A DNA stretch of 52,865 nt from Parachlorella kessleri (taxonomy: Eukaryota; Chlorophyta; Trebouxiophyceae; Chlorellales; Chlorellaceae), in assembly GCA_001598975.1 (NCBI GenBank), contig BBXU01001481.1, forward strand, positions 1 through 52,865, written 5' to 3'. Below, piece by piece: positions 43,080-52,865 of the stretch; the stretch's first letter is position 1, and each line of letters starts with the position of its first letter. Under the pieces are notes generated by a model. The model made no database searches. It saw only the letters and a program-made list of their open reading frames with translations, and was not told where the DNA came from. The position numbers were made by a program, and so were the translations under genes.

Positions 43080-44942
43080 TTAGCAGGGCATAGGCAGAGA
43101 ATCCTCGCTGAAAATATCAAACTGCACTTCACACTCACATAGTTCCATGGCATCCCTCAGCTCCTCAGCTACCCAAATCGACTCCTTGTCCCACAGTGGC
43201 TCCGGATAGTCGTCGTAGTTATAGTCAGGCCGCTTGTCTAGCACTAGCCTCTTCAGCGGCAGCCGCAGCAGCAGGGGCAGCTCCTCTCGCGTCAGCTGGA
43301 CGAAGGGGCACTGGATGAGTTCTAGGCTGGACAGCCGGGTAGCCCGTCGAAGCACTGCCTTCACGCTGCCAAGCTCAGCCCCCACTATACGCAGTGCCAC
43401 CAGGTTAAAGAGCCAGGGGCCTTCAGGCAGGGGCCACCCAGCAGCTGCACCACCGTTGATTAAATCAGAGTTGACTAACTCCGCATGCTGCAGCGCTGGC
43501 AGCTGGGGGATGGCTGGGAGGATGCAGCTGCTGTGGAGATATAAGTAGGTGAGGGATGTGAGGGCGCTCAGAGACTCGGGGACTGGGACAAACTGCCCAC
43601 CCTCGTCAACATCCGCATGGTTGGCCATCATGGAGTCGACAACAGTGAGCCTTCCCAGCTGCGACAGGGCCGAAAGAGCAGCCCAGCCTGCCATTTCAAA
43701 GCAGGCTGACTCCACCTTGAGGGTCTGCAGGGCCTTGCAGCAGCCTAGGGCGTCCCCAACGGCGTCACTGGTGGACATCAGCTCCAAACTCTGCATGGCC
43801 GGGAAGATGACGCTGTCCCTGCTGCGGTCGCCACTGTTGCTGCTGATCAGGGTTCCTCCATTGCCGGGCAGGTCTACGTGGTCCAGACGCACACTAGTCG
43901 CCTGGGTTGCTGCTTGGCACCATTCCTGGGGTAGCTGTAGGCGGGGTGCGGGCGAAGCCCTGTCAAAGTCGCTTCTGCGGCAGCGGAGGTTGAGGGCCTG
44001 TACTCCCGCCAGCGTTGAGAGGCTGCTGGGCAGCACCGCCCGACTGGTGGCAGTAAGGATTGTGAGGTCCAGCTGGCGGAGGCGGGACAGGCTGGCCAGG
44101 CTGCTGAGTGGCTTCATCAGGTGCGGGAGGGAGCACTCAAAGCGGAGCGAGGTCAGCGTGGTGAGCAGCCCCACCAGCGCGAGATCCGCTGGCAGCAAAT
44201 ACAACAAACCAAGGTTGAGCGTCTGCAGCAGGGATTACACGCAAAGCAGGGATTTCAACACGCTGTCTTCTCCTCAAGCGAGGATGAAACAACCCAGCCA
44301 CGTCAGATGGTCAGGCGTCGCTGGCCAGGTATAGAAGAGGTATGCATGTGACAGCATCTGGGGCCCTCCTGCGTCGACCATGACTGCATGTATACAGCCT
44401 TCTCATCCAGTACGCCAATCCCTCTCCTCTGCTCCACCATGCCTGCCACCCTCAACAAATAGACAAGGCAGAAAAAGGAAAGGCAGGCGGCAGGAAGGGT
44501 AGCAAGCGCGATGGAAAAGAGGGTACCTGTGACCCCAGGAAAGTGGTGGCCGGTAGGCAAGTCAACTTACGAGGTCCACAACTTGTGGGTGCTCACTCAC
44601 CTTCAACATCGTTGATGATGCCAGGAACGGCTGCAAAGGTAGCTGCTGGATTGGTGGGGTGCGCACTGCCCAAACCTCCAACTTTAGCTCCACAACCCCA
44701 GGCGCAATAGAGGCCAGCCACCGAGCCAAGTAGGCCGCAGCCACGCTTGGGAAGACTCTCTTTGTGCGCATGCGGACTGTCTGCCACGCAGCCAGTGGCT
44801 TCCTGACGAGTGCTGCGAACCGTTTGTTGACTAGACACGACAGTGCTACAGTTCTTGAAACCCCGCAAAGCTGAACGAGGCTGCACAGTACCCTGTCTAA
44901 GAGAGCGTCGTCAAGTGACAGCAGCGTCAAACTACTCATCAT
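43080..44942 (-). CDS. F-box-like / leucine-rich-repeat protein E, 494 aa
   Basis: Two exons: 44942..44601 and 44222..43080, phase 0 (TTGAAG|GTGAGT ... CTGCTGCAG|ACGCTCA). Exon 1: MMSSLTLLSLDDALLDRVLC ... NKRFAALVRKPLAAW, the F-box-like part. Exon 2: LRRs (LLYLLPADLALVGLLTTLTS, LRQLDLTILTATSRAVLPSS, LTSLTYLYLHSSCILPAIPQ), then GSVKAVLRRATRLSSLEL, LPLKRLVLDKRPDYN and EPLWDKESIWVAEELRDAM. It is closest to D, with which it shares 3' flanking sequence. Two adjacent ATGs (44942, 44939) could start it. Confidence 0.8.
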
Positions 44943-45896
44943 GCTTTCCGAGGATGTCAAGGCACGGGATATAACAAGAAGCACAAATCATAGGAAAGCC
45001 ATCAATGAACGTGGCAACATTTAACTTAAGAGAATTGAATTGAGTCATGGTTACTCATATGTATTAGCATGGGTGGCAGGTAGTGGAAACAGGGAGTAGA
45101 GCTGGGCTGGACTGGACTGGGAGGGCTGAAGACAGGATGCAGAATGAGCCTGAAGTATGTCTAAAGGATATTACATGTAGCATGGGTGGCAGGTACTGCA
45201 AACAGGGAGGAGAGCTGGGCTGGACTGGAAGGGCTGGACTGGACTGACGGTATTATGTCCAGAGGATATGTCCAAAGGACTTGTGAGGAGAGAAGAGCAC
45301 TCCCTGCCTTTATAACCTGCTCGACCGCCACATGTGTCAGTTTACTGTTGTATGTGACCACCTCATCTTCCCAAGGCCCCCTGAGAGACCTATTGCCCCC
45401 CCCCACCCCACACACGACCCATGCGTCCCTACTCGACATTGCACGGGTGGCCTTCTGTGTCATACTAGTCTTACAGCGTACCGCAACCTCACCATGTTGT
45501 CGCTGCCCCGTCGCTACCCCTTCCAATTGTTGGTGCGCTCAAGACTGTCATAGGCTCCCAGAGGGCAAGCCGCACACCCTCAACAGCAATCAAAACAGCC
45601 ATCTAGCCTCCCAATACAGACAACCAAGTGTCTCCCTGGGAGCCATGGGTATGTAAGGCACTATCATTGCAGGAAGGCCGTACGAGCTGCCAAACAAATT
45701 TACGAAGGTCATGCTGACAGATACACCATGTGAGGTGATGATTTGAGTTTGGAGCTCTTGCCCACAGTCTCATAGCTGGCGGGTCTCGCAGGCTGCGCTC
45801 AGGGCATTTCCCCCCACACACAGCTAACGCCCAAGTCAACCGTAGCTGTGCTCTTTGGAACCACGAAGTGGAGTATGGTCTCTAAGGTTATGTGTG
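44943..45896. other. Intergenic: gene E upstream and helicase 3' flank, repeat-rich
   Basis: No exon recognised. Holds two R1 copies (45064-45247), an ACAGCGTACCG repeat variant (45465-45497) and a minus-strand TGTAA (45475-45471) about 420 nt past the helicase stop. Confidence 0.5.
45064..45247 (+). repeat. Dispersed repeat R1 (copies 3 and 4 in tandem)
   Basis: TAGCATGGGTGGCAGGTAGT and TAGCATGGGTGGCAGGTACT start at 45065 and 45178, each followed by AAACAGGGAG and GAGCTGGGCTGGACTGGA with a small GGACT-type tandem tail. The spacing is 113 bp. Related to 21728-21784 and 35651-35700. Confidence 0.75.
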
Positions 45897-48800
45897 CTAC
45901 CGCTTCCGCGTCTTGCCCTTACGCACGTTGCGCTTGGGTTGAAAGGACCCGCTGTCTCTGCCCCCTCGCTTGCCCTTCTTCGCGGCTGCACGCTCCTCCA
46001 GCTCAGTGGTGCCCTCACTGCAGACAGCACACGAGCATTGCTAGATCAGAAATCAATCCCAGAAGTCAATTCCTAGACCATAAGTGCTAGCCCTGTCAAT
46101 CCAATCTAACCCCAACTCTCCTCAGCAGGTGCCGCTTGTCGCCATTAACCAAAGGAACGGTGTGTTGACAAGACATGGCACACAAGGCATCCCTCTTATG
46201 CTCCCCATTCCTTGAGCTTAACAGTGCCGAAATGATGCCGAGGTCAATTAATAGAGGAGCTGGACAGATAGGGACCGACAGTAGGATAAGACATTCTGGG
46301 GCAACAAGCCGATGTGCTATGCAGGATGCAGCCTGAAGCGGGGGTTCCTATGGCAAAATCGTCGTCCAGCAGCCTTGCACAGTGCTGAGCCGACATGTTG
46401 CCGGTTTCACTCCAGGACGCATGCACAGCTGGGCATAGAACTTTCACAAGCCGCAACCCAGCTCAGGGAGGCAGCAACCGCCCTGCACTCTACTCACTCA
46501 ATGTGCCCGCCCTTCTTGGAAGCCCTAGGGAAGCCCTTGACGGGGTCCACGCCCTCCGTCCGCCGCCGCTTCTTGCGCGGCAGCATCCCTGCTCCTGCAC
46601 CAGGATGACACAAGGCAGCTACGGCCGCATCACATACGCCTGCTTAGCTTGAAGTTTTCCTGACAGGCAGTGGCTCACACACCTAGCACAGCAGACCAGC
46701 TCTGGTCCCGGGTGGGGTCTGCGCTCGTGCCTGGACCGGCAGGAACAATATAGTTGTTGTTAGAGCTTTGAGACGCAACAAGCTTAGTTTTCATACATAG
46801 GGGGCCCAAGCATAACTGCGTCCAACCCTGTCAGCACAGTTCACCACTAGCTATCCTCTGTTCGCACAGCTTTCCACTATTAAAAGGTACACAGGGCACC
46901 TACCCCTGTTGCCGACATTGGACACGCCTTGGAGGGTGGGGTCTCGCAGGTATGCGGGGATGTGCTTGAGGTGGGCGGCAGCACCGCCAGCCTGGGACAC
47001 CACCACACACAAGGCAACAACAATCAACAATGAAGGCAACAACAATATTTTAGAGCGGGTGGAATTCTGGAAAACAGAATGCCCACTTTCGGTGCAATTG
47101 TATGTCAGGAGGTAGGCAAAGCTGTGGCAGGCAAGCAAGGCACGAGGCTGCGGACAGGCAAGCTGCTGGGCCCCCTCACAGCATGATCCTGGCACGAGCG
47201 CAGAACAGCTACGCAGCAAGTCTCCTTCCCAACCTGTGTAGCTGCCAGCGGCTTGTCGTGCTTGAGCAGGTTGAGGTCGGAGGGGTGCTCCTCGAAGAAG
47301 TCGGCCAGCCGCTGCGAGTTGAGCAGCTCCAGCTTCAGCTCCTTGGCTCGCGCCTGCGGGCACGGCCAGGTAGCACGCACTCAGGAGCCTGGTGGGGTTT
47401 CTGGGATCGGGTAAATGCTGCCACTGCCAGTGTGCTTACAGCTTGTCTCCCCTTTCTAATTCTGCCTGCTTTTTGACGCAGCTGGCACCCGCCACACTGC
47501 TGTCTTACCCCTTCCTGTCACGTGCATTTCCATCTAAGATGCTGTGGCGGTCACAGCCCACCTCTTCGCTTCAGGAAGGCTTCAGCGAAACCTTGCACGG
47601 GAACTGCCATACTCACCGGCCCAAATTTGGTAAGTGAACGGTTCAGGGAACACCCCTCACTAACCAGGTCCTTGCCTGTTGCTGCATCCCCAGCCCTCAA
47701 ATGCAGGAGGGCATCTGCAACATGCATGGCTGGAGGGGCCATATGTAAGTCCTTGCACCCACCTCCTTGATGACATTCTTTGTGATGCTGCGGGCCACGT
47801 CCTCGCCTCTGTACCGTAGTCCCTCCACCGCCGCCTTAGTCAACCCGACAAACGGCTGCAACACCAGCGCCTGCCCAGCCTCCTGCCCCTCCTCCTCCCC
47901 TTCATTACCAGTCCCATCCCCTGCAGCAGCTGCTCCTCCTGCTTGTGTTGTGCTCCCAGGAGGTCCGCTGCGCTGTGCCTGCTGTACCACATCAGGCCTG
48001 GCTGCCAGCTTGGCCTCCAGCTCAGCACCAAAGGGGGCCTCCGAGGGCGCCAGCAGGGTGATGGCGGTACCGGACTGTCCTGCCCGCCCAGTTCGACCCA
48101 CTCGGTGAACATACCTGCATAGGAGGGGAACAGTGGCAACCTTCGGTATATGGTACAGAAGTACAAAGTTCAGGCTGCCTTTGGCCGCCCTGCTCGCAAG
48201 ATGACGAACATCTGGACCGGGACTTGCACCAGGAAGCAGTGACAGGTCGAAGGAGGCCCAGCTGGGGGTGAAACGGCTGCTACAAAGGACATCTATCTGA
48301 CTGTAACTGCTCCCTGGCAGAGGACAGCTGGCATGTTGTGAGAGAGAGACGGCAACGAGAATCAAGGGGGCTTGCATGAGATTAGTTACGTCAGCATCCG
48401 CGACCGCGCGCGACTCACCCCTGTACAGAGGCCGGCAGGTCAAAGTTGACCACAGTAGCCACCCCCTTGAAGTCGATGCCTCTTGTAACCCCAAACTCCT
48501 CATCCTTGCGGGGGCCCTTCTCCCCCTTCCGCTGCTTGCCCTGCCGGTCTCGCTTTCCCCTTTTCTTTTTGTTGGCCGCCGCCGCCTGCTGCTGTGCCAG
48601 GTCCGAGTCCGCAGCGTGCACGTCGTCGGTGGCTATGAGGTAGTCAAACAGGCCGCGGTTAAACTCCTGCAACCCAGGGAGGGGGCCAAGCTTCAGCCAC
48701 ACTTACTAGTCCCTGGCGGAACCATGGCACCCTCTAGGACCATGGCACCCTCGATGAACACAGCAGCATGTACTAGTTTGCTGGCCCGGCAACTTACTAC

Positions 48801-51800
48801 TCACCAAGCCACTGCACCCAGCAAGCTGCTCTGGTTCGTGAGCTTTCAAATCCCGCTACCCAACCCTGCTGTGCGGCCCACTGAAGGATGCATGCCCAGC
48901 ATTGAGGGGCAGCTCCTCAATGCGCACCAAATGCCAGGATACCCAGCCTCCTCGCAAACCCCTCAGCCTCCACCAGACGTACATTGAAGCCCATTCCCCC
49001 CCTCAGCGCTCGCCTGTAGAATGTGGTGCCGCGAGTTGAGTGGCAGCTCCGCATTCAGCACGGCCGCCCGCACGCCAAAGGCCTCCAGGAACAGCCGCAC
49101 GCGCATGCCAGAGTCCGCACTATTCACAAACACGAGCACCTGCGCGGGACAGGGAAACTTGGCGTCAGAGTTCTTGCAACCTGTGTTTGACATGGCCAAG
49201 GTGCTTTACCAGGTTCAGATTGAGAGTCAGCAATGCCAGCAGGTTGAGTGACCAGTTACGGGCCAATTTGCGTGGCATCACTGTGAACTCACAGCCCATA
49301 GAGCACTTGTTCAACATGGCCATGCCACCACAGCCCCGCAACGCCTTGCACTTCATCATCCTCTAGCTTCGGCAGCACCAGCACCATAGACGTTTCTTGC
49401 ACGATGATCTGTGCAGGTCCGGCCAGGCCACCTCTCCAGCAGCCCGCCCACCCACCTTGCGCTTGACCACCCCCAAGTTACGGCAGTGCAAGCAGGTGAG
49501 GACAGCGTACCAAGTGCAGGTCCGGCCATCTCAACCGGTCGACCCACCTTGCGCTTCACCACCCCCAGCTTCAACAGCGCTAGCAGGTGCAGCAGCTTCT
49601 CGTGCGTCTCCCCCAGGGGTCCCCCGGCCAAGGAGGCCGCGGGCATGTCTATCCGGTGGTGGGAGATCTCCGCTGCCGCCCCGCCTGCCGCTGCTGCCTC
49701 CGCTGCGGCGCCGCCGGCGCCTGCACAGTTGTGAGCACTTGTGTCCGGATGAGCAGCCTCATATCCGACCAACCACTTTGACAGTCACGCGTAGTCCATT
49801 CCAGTGCCAACGTCTGCTTAAGCAGACCCCCACCATGACGCTGCCGCAGCAGGGGCCCATTGCCATCTGTGACACAAGACCGTGTGCTCCCAACCCTGTC
49901 GATAACCAAATGAAGACCCAACCCCCGCAGCGTTATGCCAGCTGCCATGCCACCAATGCAAGAAATTCCCACTATCAATGTCTGTCCACGGCCGGCCCAC
50001 CTTGCTGCTGCTGCCCAGCTGCTAGCAGGTTGAGCGCCAGGGGGTTGTGTAGCACCAGCTTGGTCAAGCGGTCCACATCCTCAGAGGTGGTGGCACTCAT
50101 CAGCAGGCACTGGCAGGAGCGGGGGATCTGCAAAGGCATAGCAACATGGCAAGGAGGCTTACTCACTATTATGGGTTGTAGGGGGGCTGACGATAGGCTG
50201 GCGTACACGATTATTAAAAAGTGCGAGGGACGGGGCCCGCTCATCAGCGAGGTGAATGGGTGGGTGGTGGATGGGTGGGTTGGAGATGTATGTGTGCGGT
50301 TGTGTGGTGAGCGACAGGGTGGGGGGAGAGAGAGTATCCGTTAGCCAGGCCATTCCACGCCCACCCGCCCAGCAAAGCTGGATGCCAGCTTGCTAGCTTG
50401 CTCATCAAAGCCAGGCAACGAGGCCTAAGCCGAGTCCGCACCTGTGGAGCAAGCTGTGTGACATCCTCTTCATAGCCATAGCTCAGCAGCAGATCAGCCT
50501 CGTCCAGCACCAATACCTGCAATGCAAGGACACAGTTTCCCACCTACAAATGAAGATTCCCGCAAAACGTTGCGCCATAGGCCCATCTTGCACCGTGATA
50601 ACACGCTACGTTGCCATAAACTACTCGAGCAAACAATATGTCTGATATGACGTCATCAGAATTACCAAGTTGTCTAATACATTGCTACACCGGACAAACA
50701 CAAGAGCAAGAACAACCAACAGCGAGGCTTGCTCTTGCCCACAGACCTCCAATGAACCGCCTCATCTGAGAGTGTACCTAGAAGAGTGCTGAAGCATTGC
50801 TGTCTTCACACATATTAATAACAAGGCAACCTCTCCTGCATAAGCCTCTCCCACTCACTGCCCCCGCCGGCCGCCGCCAACCCACACCATCCACACACAC
50901 TGACCCACCCATCCACATCCTGCACCATGATCTGCGCCGCCAGCCACCCTCTAGATAGCATGGCCATGGTAATTGGTAGTCACCTTTCCTCAGCTTCTCC
51001 GGCCGTCTAAAATACCCCACTTTCTTGCCCCCCGATCCTCTTCAGCCTCCTTCAACCAGAAGCCCTTTGTAACCGTCCAACTCCGAGCACCACCACACCC
51101 ATCCCCGCCCACAACTTGTGCCTGCTCCTCCTCAAGCTGTGCCTCCACCGACCGCTGCGCACCTGTAGCCGCTGCTCCAACATCGCCGCCGTCAGCCACC
51201 CCTCCCGCAGGACCTGCGCCAGCTTGGCCGGCGTCGTCACAACCAGCTGCCCTGCTGTGGCGACTGCTGAGCGCTGCTGGGGCCCCGCCTCGCCGGCAAC
51301 AGCGCTGACCTGGAGGTCGGCGCCGCACTGGGAGGCCACGGCGGCAGCCTCCTCTCGCACCTGTCAAGAAACAGGTTTACCCTTATACTTGCAGGCAGGT
51401 GTGCTTTGACGGCACAAACCAAGCGTGGCTACCGGCTTGCTCCAGCACCGCGCACGGAAAAGACGGACACTGACCCCCAATTTCTGGTTTAGTCAGCCGT
51501 GGTCTCCTCCCTAGCCGAGGACCTGAGTCTTGTCATTTCTGCAAATAGGACGGAGGATATCTATACATAACAACAACACTGCCTCCCACCTGCTCGCACA
51601 GCTCTCGAGTGGGCACCAGCACTACCGCCTGCCAGCCCGCCTTGCCCTTGCCGCCCGTCAGTATCTTGTGCATGGCTGGCAGCAGGTAGGCCAGCGTCTT
51701 CCCACTGCCGGTGCGTGCCCTGGCTACTATATCTCGTCCCTCTAAGGCCTTGGGGATGCACTCGGCCTGCACTGGGGTGGCCTTGTCGAAGCCACGCTTG

Positions 51801-51859
51801 GACAGGGCCCTCAGTAGCCTGGGATCCAGCCCAGTGGCGTCAAACGTCGAAGCTGTCAT
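45897..51859 (-). CDS. DDX56: DEAD-box ATP-dependent RNA helicase, DDX56/DBP9/RH16 type, 680 aa, 13 exons
   Basis: Nucleolar helicase for large ribosomal subunit assembly, by family. Exons: 51859..51590, 51360..51163, 50516..50442, 50127..50001, 49720..49548, 49139..49014, 48666..48419, 48114..47763, 47353..47234, 46991..46904, 46730..46683, 46594..46498, 46017..45897; all phases join. Motifs in order: Q motif (Phe24 ... Gln31), I ARTGSGKT (48-55), Ia PTRELCEQ, II DEAD (161-164), III SAT (192-194), IV LVFVNS, V RGIDF (385-389), VI HRVGRTGRAG (409-418). DDX56-specific parts are LLLSYGYEED after the DEAD box, the lysine-rich insert before RGIDF, the SITKNVIKE helix and FFEEHPSDLNLLKHDKPL. The C-terminus is highly basic (PRKKRRR, KKGKRGGRD, RKGKTRKR), as expected for nucleolar targeting. 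Intron 6 starts with GC (CTACAG|GCGAGC). Exons 11-13 rest on phase and composition. Confidence 0.93.
47425..47537 (+). repeat. Dispersed repeat R2 (copy 2, helicase intron 8)
   Basis: Matches 42495-42610 over about 110 bp (GCTTGTCTCCCCTTTCTAA, GACGCAGCTGGCACCCGCCA, CCTGTCACGTGCATTTCCAT). Lies inside an intron in antisense orientation to the gene. Confidence 0.8.
49448..49500 (-). repeat. Copy of the helicase exon 5 donor edge in intron 5
   Basis: Minus strand: CACCTGCTTGCACTGCCGTA then CTTGGGGGTGGTCAAGCGCA AG|GTGGGTGG, ending at 49456, echoes the real exon end (49548) CACCTGCTAGCGCTGTTGAA then GCTGGGGGTGGTGAAGCGCAAG|GTGGGTCG. The offset is 92 bp; the donor is kept. Confidence 0.85.
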
Positions 51860-52255
51860 CGCTGTATCCTAACTAAAGAAAAGTTGGGGATTGAAACGGA
51901 GGTGCTAGCTCACTGCCATGACATGCATGTGCTTGAGCAACGCATGCATGCGAGCTTTGCAAGAAGTAGTCTATTTCAAGTAAAGCCTTTGCCTAAATAC
52001 CAATGAAGCATTCAATGGTGTATTGAAGCGACCTGGCGGGACCAAGTGTCGCCAGCTAAGCAGTCTTGGTTCCCTATCTTGAAGAAGATTATTGCCTCGG
52101 GTACTAATTGGCTTGGCCTACCAAGTTACGCTCTATCACGTTGTGATCACCCAAGAGCCTTCAGCCTACCGAGTTGCGCTTCATCACTGACAGGATTGGC
52201 CAACTGAAATGCGAAGCTAAGCAGCCGCAGTCCCTGTACAAGCACTTGGGTAGTC
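51860..52255. promoter_or_regulatory. Divergent upstream region (helicase leftward, 52256 gene rightward)
   Basis: 396 bp between opposing start codons. Contains short direct repeats: CCTACCAAGTTACGCTCTAT / CCTACCGAGTTGCGCTTCAT (about 52118 and 52165) and GCTAAGCAG (about 52054 and 52216). Confidence 0.45.
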
Positions 52256-52865
52256 ATGGGGTCCTTGCAGCTCACTAACCCCAGCCTAAGGACACCCCCA
52301 AGGCCACATGTCCTTAGATGCCTGGCAACCCCCTTTCTCAAGCGACCTCCTTCCGTCTTTCAAGCCCAGCACAAGCTACACTTGAGCTCCTCTGGAAAGG
52401 TGCCCAGGCGGGTACAGCTGCAGTCCAGGGCACAACAAGCCAGCAATATCCCCCACGACCCTGACAGCTCCAGCCCCGCCAGCGCAGCAGCAGGTCCACA
52501 GCAGGCAGGCAGCACACACAGCGGCCCTGATGAGTCACCACCCAACACCGATAGCAGCAGCAGCAGTAGCGCGGAGGGCGAGTTGCCCCCAGGGCTGCCA
52601 AGCGAGGAGGAGCTGTGGGAGGAGCTGCAGCAGCGGCTCAAGGCAGCCGGGCTGCCAGGACTGGGCGAGGAGGAAGAGAAGGCAGCGGCGGCAGGTGAGG
52701 GGGGTGGTTGGATGGTCTTTCCTGCTGGTGGGAGGACAAGTTACATGTATCAGTGGCTCCGGGCAGATTGGCTGCCCAGGACTGGGCAAGGAGCAGGAGC
52801 AGGCAGCAGCAGCAGGTTGGGTGTGTGTGTGGCGGGGCGGGGTGGGGTGGGGTGGGGTTTGGGGG
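52256..52865 (+). CDS. Unrecognised protein, first exon (runs off right edge)
   Basis: An open frame starts at ATG 52256 and never meets a stop before the window ends. A donor (GCGGCGGCAG|GTGAGG) at 52694/52695 most likely ends exon 1 after 146 codons plus one base. The N-terminus (MGSLQLTNPSLRTPPRPHVL, then RCLATPFLKRPPS) is rich in Arg, Ser, Pro and Leu with no acidic residue for about 70 residues, like an organelle transit peptide. A Ser/Pro/Ala-rich linker follows, then a charged helix (PSEEELWEELQQRLKAAGLP, GLGEEEEK). No family is recognised. In the presumed intron the exon end is echoed at 52763-52820. Confidence 0.6.
   Translation, partial: MGSLQLTNPSLRTPPRPHVLRCLATPFLKRPPSVFQAQHKLHLSSSGKVPRRVQLQSRAQQASNIPHDPDSSSPASAAAGPQQAGSTHSGPDESPPNTDSSSSSSAEGELPPGLPSEEELWEELQQRLKAAGLPGLGEEEEKAAAAGEGGGWMVFPAGGRTSYMYQWLRADWLPRTGQGAGAGSSSRLGVCVAGRGGVGWGLG
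52763..52820 (+). repeat. Copy of the donor edge of the 52256 gene's first exon
   Basis: GCTGCCAGGACTGGGCGAGG...GGCAGCGGCGGCAG|GTGAGG at 52658-52700 is echoed as GCTGCCCAGGACTGGGCAAG...GGCAGCAGCAGCAG|GTTGGG ending at 52815. The offset is 121 bp. Confidence 0.8.

Noticed and set aside
46494..46594. Helicase ending at the TGA 46496-46494
   Set aside because: That TGA overlaps a GA|GTGAGT donor, and a phase-matched, highly basic exon follows at 46017-45897, which gives a better DDX56-like tail.
1..52865. CRISPR arrays, bacterial operons or prophage
   Set aside because: Repeats are not regularly spaced with unique spacers, and all confident genes are intron-rich eukaryotic genes.
1..52865. tRNA, rRNA or snRNA genes
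   Set aside because: None was recognised by eye; a covariance-model search was not possible, so absence is not proven.

Overview
This is nuclear DNA of a green alga. The evidence: genes cut by many short GT-AG introns (about 68 could be placed by matching reading phase on both sides), a thylakoid-lumen protein with a twin-arginine transit signal, a plastid-type KAS III, plant-type ARP7 and LWD/DCAF7 proteins, a NAP1 ending in CKQQ, fragments of Ty3/Gypsy integrase, and TGTAA motifs downstream of several stop codons (the usual chlorophyte polyadenylation signal). Intron density, base composition and repeat load suggest a chlamydomonadalean alga; the species cannot be told from the window.

Layout, left to right. 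(1) 1-841 (-): 5' part of NBP35. (2) 1510-4373 (-): TLDc-domain protein, 6 exons. (3) 5320-8232 (-): WD40 protein of the DCAF7/LWD/AN11 family, 7 exons, head-to-head with (4) 8786-9823 (+): lumen protein, 3 exons. (5) 10476-16342 (+): NAP1 histone chaperone, 13 exons. (6) 17359-20745 (+): plastid 3-ketoacyl-ACP synthase III, 8 exons. (7) 20746-24016: gene-poor stretch with two oppositely oriented Gypsy integrase fragments. (8) 24017-28625 (-): MFS transporter, 11 exons. (9) 29340-32607 (-): ARP7, 8 exons. (10) 33282-44942: five paralogous two-exon F-box-like/LRR genes (A to E); A and B are head-to-head, C has lost one base and is frameshifted, D and E lie in segmental duplicates. (11) 45897-51859 (-): DEAD-box RNA helicase of the DDX56/DBP9/RH16 type, 13 exons. 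(12) 52256 to the right edge (+): first exon of an unrecognised gene, head-to-head with the helicase.

Apart from the F-box/LRR cluster, the genes are unrelated housekeeping functions (Fe-S assembly, chromatin, ribosome biogenesis, fatty acid initiation, photosynthesis); no joint pathway is implied.

The most unusual signal is structural. In five multi-intron genes a 25-70 bp segment spanning an exon edge, splice site included, has been copied in direct orientation into the neighbouring intron, 43-129 bp away. NAP1 exon 3 carries such 'exon-edge echoes' on both sides. The F-box/LRR genes D and E show the same at their stop-codon end. A higher than expected number of GC-AG introns (3 of about 68) is the second genome-level oddity.

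Gene models were built by hand from splice phases and family resemblance from memory; no database search or transcript evidence was available.
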